Shown one piece after another: positions 33,393-39,501 of a DNA stretch of 39,501 nucleotides. This stretch comes from CAG-791 sp963596015. GTDB taxonomy: Bacteria; Bacillota; Clostridia; Lachnospirales; Lachnospiraceae. The translations under genes and the position numbers were made by a program. Every line of letters begins with the position of its first letter. The first letter of the stretch is position 1. The notes beneath the pieces were generated by a model. It was not told the origin of the DNA, ran no database searches, and was given only the letters and a program-made list of their open reading frames with translations. The stretch spans positions 1-39,501 of the forward strand of contig CAVBJS010000022.1 of the NCBI GenBank assembly GCA_963596015.1. Reading direction: 5' to 3'.

Positions 33393-34736
33393 CTAAAAAT
33401 ATTTCTTCCGCTTGGTATACAGGAAGAAAGCACCCAACATCGTGGCCATGAACTCTGCCACGAGAATGGAAAACCAGATACCGTTGATGCCGAGAACGAG
33501 AGGCAGCAGCAATACAGCGCCTATCTCAAAGACCATGGTTCGCAAAAAGGAGATAACCGCAGAGGTCACGCCGTCGTTGAGGGCGGTAAACAGACCGGAG
33601 CCGTAGATGGCATATCCCATAAAAAGGAAGGCAAGGGCAAAGATCCGAAAGCCGGAAACGGTGAGATCCATCAGATCCTGATCATAGCCCACAAAGATGC
33701 GGGCCAAAGAGGAGGCAAGCAGTTCTGCAGCCAGAAACATGATGATGCCAAAGCTGCCGATCATCAGTATGCTTTTTTTCACCAGGCCGCGCAGTTCTTT
33801 TACATTGCGGGCGCCGTCGTGATAACCGATGATAGGGGCGGTACCGATGGAATACCCGACAAAGGCGGCGGAGAAGATCATGCTGACATACATCATGACA
33901 CCGTAGGCCGCCACACCGTTTTCACCGGCATATTTAAGGAGCTGATGGTTGTAGAGCATACCGGAGATACTCATGGCCACATTGCTCATGAATTCGGAAG
34001 AGCCATTGGTGCAGGCCTTCTGCAGTGCTCTGGCGTCAAAGCCGGTTTTTCCCAGGTGCAGAAGGCTGCTGTTCTTACGGGAAAAATATATAAGGGAGCT
34101 TAGGCCTCCTACGGTCTGGGAGCAGGCGGTAGCGATGGCGGCGCCGGCCAGCTTGTATTCGTGGGGCAGCAGGATGACCAGTATGGCATCCAGGATCATA
34201 TTGGTGCATCCGGCAGCAACGGTGACACGAAGCCCCAGCCGGGGCTTTTCTGCTGTGACGAAAAAGGTTTGAAACAGATAGTGCAGGGTATTAAAAGGCA
34301 GGGCCAGAAGAATAATACGGCCATAGAGCACCGCGTCCTCCAGCATTTCTCCTTCGCCGCCCAAAAAGCGGGCAATGGGTCGCAGAAATATAATGCCAAG
34401 CGCCGCCAGAATAATGCCGATGATAGCGGCGGTATACACAAAAAGGGAAAAATAACGATTGGCCTTTTCCTTGTGGCCCTCACCGAAGGTCTTAGCTACG
34501 ATGGCAGAGCCGCCGGTACCGAACATAAAGCCCGTAGTTCCCAGTATCATCAGAACGGGCATGATCAGGTTGATGGCGGCAAAAGGTGTCTTGCCTGCAA
34601 AATTAGAGACAAAGAAGCCATCTACCACACTGTAGATGGAAGTAAAGATCATCATACCGATGGAAGGAAGGGTAAAGCGAAGAAGTCTTCCTACAGTAAA
34701 ATGATCGGATAATTGAATGGCTTGTTTCTTGTTCAC
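33393..34736 (-). CDS. MATE family efflux transporter (MepA-like)
   Basis: 447 residues, twelve helices. The N terminus LLRFTLPSIGMMIFTSIYSVVDGFFVSN and the motif GTGGSAIVAKTFGEG are typical of the MepA branch of MATE proteins. It starts with GTG, with GAGGA a few bases upstream. It follows the MarR-type regulator gene by 62 bases on the same strand, as in the mepR-mepA arrangement, so it is probably induced when that repressor binds a ligand. Confidence 0.88.
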   Translation of the reverse strand: MNKKQAIQLSDHFTVGRLLRFTLPSIGMMIFTSIYSVVDGFFVSNFAGKTPFAAINLIMPVLMILGTTGFMFGTGGSAIVAKTFGEGHKEKANRYFSLFVYTAAIIGIILAALGIIFLRPIARFLGGEGEMLEDAVLYGRIILLALPFNTLHYLFQTFFVTAEKPRLGLRVTVAAGCTNMILDAILVILLPHEYKLAGAAIATACSQTVGGLSSLIYFSRKNSSLLHLGKTGFDARALQKACTNGSSEFMSNVAMSISGMLYNHQLLKYAGENGVAAYGVMMYVSMIFSAAFVGYSIGTAPIIGYHDGARNVKELRGLVKKSILMIGSFGIIMFLAAELLASSLARIFVGYDQDLMDLTVSGFRIFALAFLFMGYAIYGSGLFTALNDGVTSAVISFLRTMVFEIGAVLLLPLVLGINGIWFSILVAEFMATMLGAFFLYTKRKKYF

Positions 34737-34798
34737 AGTGTCCTCATTTCTAAGAAATTCTAAGAAAAATAGTTGCTTTTAAGCAGCAAAGCGATACT

Positions 34799-35236
34799 TT
34801 ATAAGGTTTCCAGTTGCTTTTTAAAGTGATCATTATATTTCTGCAGCAGGCGGAGGTGCTCCCGGATTTCCGCCTCTGTCCAGTCCCGATAGGCCGCTTT
34901 TTCTGCTTCAAAGATACGGGCTACAGTACCGGCCGCATAGTCCTGTCCCTGGGGCGTGAGGCGCACCAGCTTCCGCCTCCCCGCCTCCTGTTCCAGTGTG
35001 AGCAGGCCCTGCTCCTGCAGTTTGCAGATGGCAGAGTGGATGGTCTGTTTGGAAAGACCTGTCTCTGTGGTGATGTCCTGCAGTCGGCATTGGCCGTGGT
35101 CTGCATAGAGATGATAAAGGATCTGACTGGCACTGTCCGAAAGGCCGATCTTGACGGAAGCCTGGTGATAAAGGCCATTTAATTCCGAGCTCAGGTAATT
35201 GAGCTGCTGCACGATATCTTCACGGTTTTGATCCAT
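34799..35236 (-). CDS. MarR family transcriptional regulator
   Basis: 145 residues with a winged helix-turn-helix: CRLQDITTETGLSKQTIHSAICKLQEQGLLTLE is the recognition region, followed by the wing GRRKLVRLTPQG and a C-terminal dimer helix. It is encoded directly before a MATE transporter gene. A promoter containing a palindromic operator lies about 195-230 bases upstream, which suggests autorepression. AAGGAG precedes the ATG. Confidence 0.88.
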   Translation of the reverse strand: MDQNREDIVQQLNYLSSELNGLYHQASVKIGLSDSASQILYHLYADHGQCRLQDITTETGLSKQTIHSAICKLQEQGLLTLEQEAGRRKLVRLTPQGQDYAAGTVARIFEAEKAAYRDWTEAEIREHLRLLQKYNDHFKKQLETL

Positions 35237-35408
35237 CGGTTTCTCCTTATAAAGCTGTTAATGCACAAAGTTGCAGTTCAGCCCCAGCTAGGTGGCAGGG
35301 CCTGTGGTCAGTGTTCCCTGACGTCTGGCCGGCGTCTGAACAATAACGGTATTTCGTAGTCATATATGGATAACAGCTATCGCTCAGTCATATCACCCAG
35401 TCAAAAAG
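35237..35408 (-). other. Leader between the promoter and marR
   Basis: About 170 bases without a gene. It contains R3-like pieces (GGTGGCAGGGCC near 35291, GTCTGAACAATAACGG near 35332) and a TTATAAGGAG ribosome-binding area next to marR. Confidence 0.4.
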
Positions 35409-35464
35409 AGTACGATATCGGACTGGGCAAAACAAAATATAGTACGATTTCGGACTCGTGTCAA
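35409..35464 (-). promoter_or_regulatory. Promoter of marR-MATE unit with two palindromic operators
   Basis: On the minus strand, TTGACA (35459-35464) and TATATT (35436-35441) have a 17-base spacer. The spacer is almost filled by one 16-bp near-palindrome (35441-35456, AGTACGATTTCGGACT on the plus strand). A second copy (35409-35424, AGTACGATATCGGACT) lies 32 bp away, just after the predicted start site. This is a layout expected for MarR-type autorepression. Confidence 0.7.
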
Positions 35465-35645
35465 GTGGGGCTGTGAAATGAATATAAAATAAACATAACT
35501 GTGTCCGGCACCCATCTTGATTTTCCTTCGGAAAACCTGGATGTGGTTGACTGGAGGCACTCTGCACCCTGGCCGCCTTCCCATTTTGATCGCGAATTTG
35601 CCTGCAAGCAGTCAATTCACAATCGAAATGGAAGGTTGCTGAACA

Positions 35646-35813
35646 GATACAGGTGAACATAGAGAAGATACGGGTGAAGATAGAAAAGATACAGATGAAC
35701 ATAGAGAAGATACGGGTGAAGATAGAAAAGATATAGATGAACATAGAAAGGATACAGATGAACATAGAAAGGATACAGGTAAATATAGAAAAGATATAGA
35801 TAAACACAGAAAA
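35646..35813. repeat. 21-bp minisatellite, eight units
   Basis: Eight tandem units of GATACAGGTGAACATAGAGA plus one base, with variation. Read on the plus strand they would give DTGEHRE-type heptads, but there is no start codon in that frame after the TGA just upstream. The opposite strand gives a hydrophobic IFSIFTC-type ORF with no ribosome site. It is most likely a noncoding minisatellite or the remains of a coding repeat. Confidence 0.85.
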
Positions 35814-36074
35814 AGGAATACTATCATCCGTAACAAAGATGTGAAAAAATAACAAAAGATTACTTTTTACAACATGCTAGCGTCATCTTTCGGGCGCCAT
35901 CCTCTGACTTCATGCGAAAATAGGACAGATAAACGAGAAAACCAAAAAGTAACTTTTATGAAGGAAGAGTCTTTTTTCTGAATAGATTGAACCAAAAGAC
36001 CATGCTACTGTTAACGAAAGAGAAAAAGACGGCCGGGCAGGCCTCAAAATGCAGAAAGGAAGCAGCCAAAGCAA
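35814..36074. other. A/T-rich region before the GH127 gene
   Basis: 261 bases with no credible gene. It has several TTTTT and AAAAG runs but no good consensus promoter. The ribosome site AAAGGAAG is about 11 bases before the ATG at 36075. Confidence 0.4.
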
Positions 36075-38006
36075 ATGAAGAACATTAAGGATTTTGACAT
36101 TGGAAAAGTAAAGATTCAGGACAAATTCTGGTCTTCCAGACAAAAACTTACTATCGATACGGTGATCCCCTACCAGAAAAAGGTATTAAATGACGAGCTG
36201 CCCGGAGTGGAGAAGAGCCATGCTTTGGCCAACTTCCGTATTGCAGCCGGTATGGAGGAAGGAGAATTCTATGGCATGGTCTTCCAGGACAGCGACGTGG
36301 CCAAGTGGTTGGAAGGCGTGGCTTATTCCCTTATCGTTTCCCCGGATGAAGAACTGGAGAAGCGTGCAGATGCCATCATCGACATCATCGCCGCAGCCCA
36401 GCAGCCGGACGGTTACCTGGATACCTATTTTATTGTCAAGGAGCCGGATAAAAAGTTCCAGAACCTGCAGGAGTGCCACGAGCTTTACTGCGCCGGCCAT
36501 ATGATGGAGGCAGCGGTTGCTTATTTTGAGGCAACCGGCAAGGATAAGCTGCTGCAGGTCATGCAGAGAGAGGCAGACTGCATCGATCGGCATATCGGAC
36601 CGGAGGAGGGAAAGATCCACGGTGTTCCCGGTCATGAAGAAGTGGAGATCGGCCTGCTGCGTATGTACAGAGCTACCGGAAATGAAAACGACCTGCGCCT
36701 GGCAGCCTATTTCCTGGATCGCCGGGGACAGGAGCCTTCCTGGTTTGATGACGAGACGAAAAAAAGAGGCTGGGTGCAGTGGGAGCAGAGCCCTCACGAT
36801 ACAGATTATAATCAGTCCTTTGCTCCTGTCAGAGACCAGATGGAAGCAAGAGGCCACAGCGTTCGGGCTATGTATCTGTATACCGCTATGGCAGATTATG
36901 CAAGGATCGCAGAGGATGAGAACATGGCCGCTGCCTGTGAGCGCCTTTGGGACAACGCAGTGGGCAAACAGATGTATCTCACCGGTGGCTTAGGACAGGC
37001 AGCCAGATGGGAAGGCTTTACTCATGATTATGATCTGCCCAACGACACTGCCTATGCGGAGACCTGCGCCTCCATCGGCCTTGTGATGTTCGCTCGCCGC
37101 ATGCTGCAGCTTCGTCTTGACGGCAAGTTCACCGATGTGATGGAAAGAGCCCTTTATAATGGCGTTCTCTCCGGTATGCAGCTGGACGGCAAGCGATTCT
37201 TTTACGTAAATCCCCTGGAAGTGGTGCCCGGCGTATCCGGCAAGCTTCCCGGCTATGAGCATGTGCTGCCCCAGCGGCCGGAATGGTTTCCTTGTGCCTG
37301 CTGCCCGCCTAATGTGGTGCGTCTTCTCACCTCACTGGCTCGCTATGCCTGGGAGGAAAAGGAGGACGGCACAGTCTGCTCCCATCTTTATATGGGAGGA
37401 ACGGCAGAATTTACCCATGCCAGCCTGCAGGTGGAAAGCAACTGGCCTTGGGACGGAGAGATCTGCTATCGATTTGAGGCATGCGACGGGGAAGTCTTTA
37501 CCATGGCTATCCATCTGCCGGCTTACATAAAGGAATTTACCGTTTCCTTAAATAGAGAAGAGCTTTCTGCAGAGCAGTATGAAAATAAAGACGGCTATCT
37601 CTATCTGCGCCGGGTATGGCAGGCAGAGGATGAGATCAGACTTTGCCTGACCATGCCGGTGCGGCTTACCCGCTGCAATCCACTGGTCCGTGCTAACGAA
37701 AACTGCGCAGCCCTGCAAAGAGGACCTCTGGTTTACTGCTTTGAAGAGGTAGATAACGGCCCTCAGATCCAGACACTGCGTATCCCCACCGATGCAGATT
37801 TTCATGTAAAAGAGGCAGAGGACGGGGCACTTGCAGGCATGAAGGTTATTACCTTTGAAGGCGTGCGGGAAAGCTTTGCGGAGGATGACCTGTATGCAGA
37901 GACACAGCCGGTACAGGAAAAAGCTGCCATGCAGGCAATCCCCTACTTCGCATGGGGCAACCGTGGAGAAAACCAGATGCGGGTGTGGATGCCGGTTCTG
38001 CGTTAA
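36075..38006 (+). CDS. GH127 beta-L-arabinofuranosidase-like glycoside hydrolase
   Basis: 643 residues, the normal GH127 length, with no signal peptide, so it acts in the cytoplasm. The alpha/alpha-barrel part contains AAAQQPDGYLDTYF, ECHELYCAGHMMEAAVAY and HSVRAMYLYTAMADYA. The catalytic zinc-thiolate site is represented by the cysteine cluster WFPCACCPPN (about 405). Enzymes of this family remove L-arabinofuranose from plant glycans in Bifidobacterium and gut Clostridia. No transporter or regulator for sugar uptake lies beside it, so it stands alone between repeats. Confidence 0.92.
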   Translation: MKNIKDFDIGKVKIQDKFWSSRQKLTIDTVIPYQKKVLNDELPGVEKSHALANFRIAAGMEEGEFYGMVFQDSDVAKWLEGVAYSLIVSPDEELEKRADAIIDIIAAAQQPDGYLDTYFIVKEPDKKFQNLQECHELYCAGHMMEAAVAYFEATGKDKLLQVMQREADCIDRHIGPEEGKIHGVPGHEEVEIGLLRMYRATGNENDLRLAAYFLDRRGQEPSWFDDETKKRGWVQWEQSPHDTDYNQSFAPVRDQMEARGHSVRAMYLYTAMADYARIAEDENMAAACERLWDNAVGKQMYLTGGLGQAARWEGFTHDYDLPNDTAYAETCASIGLVMFARRMLQLRLDGKFTDVMERALYNGVLSGMQLDGKRFFYVNPLEVVPGVSGKLPGYEHVLPQRPEWFPCACCPPNVVRLLTSLARYAWEEKEDGTVCSHLYMGGTAEFTHASLQVESNWPWDGEICYRFEACDGEVFTMAIHLPAYIKEFTVSLNREELSAEQYENKDGYLYLRRVWQAEDEIRLCLTMPVRLTRCNPLVRANENCAALQRGPLVYCFEEVDNGPQIQTLRIPTDADFHVKEAEDGALAGMKVITFEGVRESFAEDDLYAETQPVQEKAAMQAIPYFAWGNRGENQMRVWMPVLR

Positions 38007-38082
38007 CTGAGTATGCAGAGTATTATCGGAACAACTGTTCCGACTCCGGCCGGTCGGCAGAGGTCTGAACTATAATGATTCT

Positions 38083-38205
38083 TTACAATTTGCGAGTGTT
38101 TGGGGATGTCCGGATCGATGGCACAACGCAAAACGTAATGCACGGTGCGAGACATCTGCCGCGCTCCGGCGCATGGCCGGGCGACACCAAATTATCATAA
38201 AAACC
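38083..38205. repeat. R1 repeat, copy E (short form)
   Basis: Left flank (TTACAATTTGCGAG...GGATCG...ACGCAAAACGTAATGCAC) is fused to the right arm GGTGCGAGACATCTGCCGCG and to CATGGCCGGG. The left arm and inner hairpins are absent, as in copy C. An R3-like TCTGAAC module precedes it at 38040-38075. Confidence 0.75.
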
Positions 38206-38293
38206 TGTCGGTTACATTTAACCCGCTACTCGGCTGAGGCCTGAACTGTAACCACGCAACAATACCCCCTAGCGATTCTTGCATCAGAATTGA

Positions 38294-38356
38294 CAAGGCG
38301 GCTATAATAAATGGTCAGATAGAAGATAGAAGACCATTTATTGCAGCCGCCTTTTT
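38294..38356 (+). terminator. Long terminator hairpin
   Basis: AAGGCGGCT with AATAAATGGTC pairs with GACCATTTATT and AGCCGCCTT, followed by TTT. The stem is about 20 bp with a small bulge. It lies about 300 bases after the GH127 gene, beyond copy E of R1. Confidence 0.8.
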
Positions 38357-38380
38357 GCGACATCGATGCGTGATCACATC

Positions 38381-38407
38381 AGAGAATTCGCCTTCACGAA
38401 ATTCTCC
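38381..38407 (+). repeat. R2 module, diverged copy
   Basis: AGAGAATTCGCC and ACGAAATTCTCC with a TTC loop. It has several changes compared with the other copies, yet keeps most of the pairing, and lies 40 bases before a start codon. Confidence 0.7.
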
Positions 38408-38446
38408 TCGTATTGTCCCAAAAGATCGCGGTATAGAAAGGAAACT

Positions 38447-39001
38447 ATGCAGCAGCTTACATTATTTCAAGGACGACCGGAGAATACAGAAGGAAGATTG
38501 CCGAAGGAGATCAGGGTGTATGACCTGCTGGATTCTCTGGGGATACAATATTGGCGCACCGACCACGAACATGCCGATACCATGGAGGCCTGCCATGACA
38601 TTGATGCTGTGCTGGAGGTGCTGATCTGTAAAAATCTTTTTCTGTGCAACAGACAGAAGACCAAGTTCTATCTGCTGATGATGCCGGGAGATAAGCCCTT
38701 CAAGACCAAGGAACTTTCCAGCCAGATCAACTCTGCCAGACTCTCCTTTGCCGCACCGGAAGCCATGGAAGAATACCTGGATATCACACCGGGCTCTGTC
38801 AGCATCATGGGATTAATGAACGACACCGAGAACCGGGTACAGCTGCTGGTGGATGAGGACGTGCAAAAGGGTGAATTCCTGGGATGCCACCCCTGCATCA
38901 ATACTTCCAGCCTGAAATTATATACGAAGGACATTTTTGAAAAATACCTTCCGGCTGTGCATCACGAGCCGGTGATCGTACACCTGGAAGGTAAAGAGTA
39001 G
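38447..39001 (+). CDS. Prolyl-tRNA editing-like protein (YbaK/ProX family)
   Basis: 184 residues of the YbaK/prolyl-tRNA synthetase-associated domain fold, which deacylates mischarged tRNA such as Ala-tRNA(Pro). Visible family features are RVYDLLDSLGIQYWRTDHEHADTMEAC at the N terminus, KNLFLCNRQKTKFYLLMMPG, LTPGSVSIMGL-like (ITPGSVSIMGLMND), and the C-terminal HPCINTSSLKL. ATG 38447 has GAAAGGA upstream; the upstream extension reads through R2. Confidence 0.88.
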   Translation: MQQLTLFQGRPENTEGRLPKEIRVYDLLDSLGIQYWRTDHEHADTMEACHDIDAVLEVLICKNLFLCNRQKTKFYLLMMPGDKPFKTKELSSQINSARLSFAAPEAMEEYLDITPGSVSIMGLMNDTENRVQLLVDEDVQKGEFLGCHPCINTSSLKLYTKDIFEKYLPAVHHEPVIVHLEGKE

Positions 39002-39054
39002 TTGCTGCGTGGCCCGGCTGGGGCTGAGCAACAAAGGCCGGGTCACGCAGCAAC
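39001..39054 (+). other. Strong hairpin starting at the stop codon
   Basis: GTTGCTGCGTGGCCCGGC (39001-39018) pairs with GCCGGGTCACGCAGCAAC (39037-39054) with one G-T pair. There is no T-run, so it is not a standard terminator. It may stabilise the mRNA end. Confidence 0.7.
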
Positions 39055-39066
39055 GGCTGGGTTACG

Positions 39067-39100
39067 GTTCAGACGACGGCCAGTTGGCAGGAGTCTGAAC
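39067..39100. repeat. R3 small inverted repeat
   Basis: GTTCAGAC and GTCTGAAC are exact inverted copies around GACGGCCAGTTGGCAGGA. It is followed by the R1 left flank (TTTACAGTTT...GGGGAT), a pairing also seen at 38040-38105. Confidence 0.65.
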
Positions 39101-39112
39101 TATAAGGCTTTT

Positions 39113-39237
39113 TTACAGTTTACAGGTGTTTGGGGATGTTCGGATCGATGACACAACGCAAAATGCACAACGCAAAACGTAATGTGCCGCGTTTCGGTGC
39201 ATGACCGGGTGGCACTAAATTGTCATATAAACATCCC
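39113..39237. repeat. R1 repeat, copy F (shortest form)
   Basis: Left flank with a doubled ACAACGCAAAA block, then AATGTGCCGCGTTTCGGTGC and the tail GACCGGGTGGC...TTGTCATATAAAC. Almost all of the stem and both inner hairpins are missing. Confidence 0.65.
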
Positions 39238-39277
39238 ACCCTCCTGCAGCCTGAACTGCCTGGACTATAACATTTTT

Positions 39278-39501
39278 TTACAGTTTGTGGGGACGAATCA
39301 ATAGCAGAACACAAAACGTAATGCACCGGGGCGCGGCAGAATGGCTCGCATCCATTGCACTGCGCGCCAGTTTTGCATGATCTGCATCGAAGCCGCAGGA
39401 TGGTATCGGGCACGCTTTCAGAGCGGGCCCGATAGGCCCGTAATGTCTGAGCATCCCCGCATCAGGCGGGGATGCGAGTTCGGGCCGCGCCATCCGAAGG
39501 C
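39278..39501. repeat. R1 large palindromic repeat, copy G (left part, cut by window end)
   Basis: The left flank, left arm (from ATGCACCGG at 39321), and both inner hairpins are present. The window stops at CATCCGAAGGC, at the point that corresponds to the first bases of copy A at the start of the window. Confidence 0.85.

Noticed and set aside
33372..34103. Plus-strand ORF of 243 aa opposite the MepA-like gene
   Set aside because: It is a shadow of the minus-strand MATE gene and has antisense-type composition.
35388..35855. 155-aa hydrophobic ORF on the minus strand
   Set aside because: Its first half is the translation of the 21-bp minisatellite and its end overlaps the MarR promoter and operators. 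No ribosome site is seen.

Overview
The window looks like chromosomal DNA of a gut Clostridia, most likely a Lachnospiraceae. The protein families, the AAGGAGG-type ribosome binding sites, the moderate GC content, an LrgAB pair, a TPP-controlled thiW-thiE unit and a GH127 enzyme all fit that group. No rRNA, tRNA, CRISPR array, transposase or phage gene is visible. The genus cannot be fixed from the sequence alone.

Layout. (1) 1-560: tandem copies of a large palindromic repeat (called R1 here). (2) 639-25819: a long plus-strand cell-surface glycan locus. It holds a PLP decarboxylase-like protein, a GT52-like transferase, a PglK-like ABC flippase, an acyltransferase-3 protein, three polytopic membrane proteins that look like GT-C enzymes, a WecE-type sugar aminotransferase, a GNAT-GT2 fusion, a 933-residue O-antigen-ligase/polymerase-like protein, then PglF-, PglE- and PglC-like enzymes, an ATP-grasp ligase, a PglA-like GT4 and a UDP-sugar dehydrogenase. 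(3) 25913-28910: a MATE transporter and LrgA/LrgB. (4) 28911-30420: repeats, three tiny hydrophobic peptide genes that ordinary gene callers would miss, and an unexplained structured stretch. (5) 30433-32230: promoter, TPP riboswitch with terminator, thiW, thiE. (6) 32560-35236, minus strand: mscL, a MATE transporter and its MarR regulator, with a promoter and two palindromic operators. (7) 36075-39001: GH127 beta-L-arabinofuranosidase and a prolyl-tRNA-editing-like protein. (8) R1 repeats up to the end of the window.

How the glycan genes may work together (inference). PglF and PglE would make a UDP-4-amino-4,6-dideoxy sugar. PglC would place it on undecaprenyl phosphate, PglA would extend it, the ABC protein would flip it, and the Wzy_C-type protein would polymerise it or transfer it. 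No PglD acetyltransferase is present. An ATP-grasp ligase lies where an amine-modifying enzyme would be expected. A second arm (WecE, then GNAT, then a GtrB-like GT2 fused to the GNAT) could make a lipid-linked N-acylated dTDP-type amino sugar used outside the cell by the GT-C-like proteins.

The most unusual content outside these genes is repetitive. R1 is a 335-bp unit that folds into one long imperfect stem with two inner hairpins. R2 is a short hairpin module that sits just upstream of start codons. There is a 24-bp repeat that encodes the PglF tail and carries on past its stop codon, and a family of three small GxGxY peptides.
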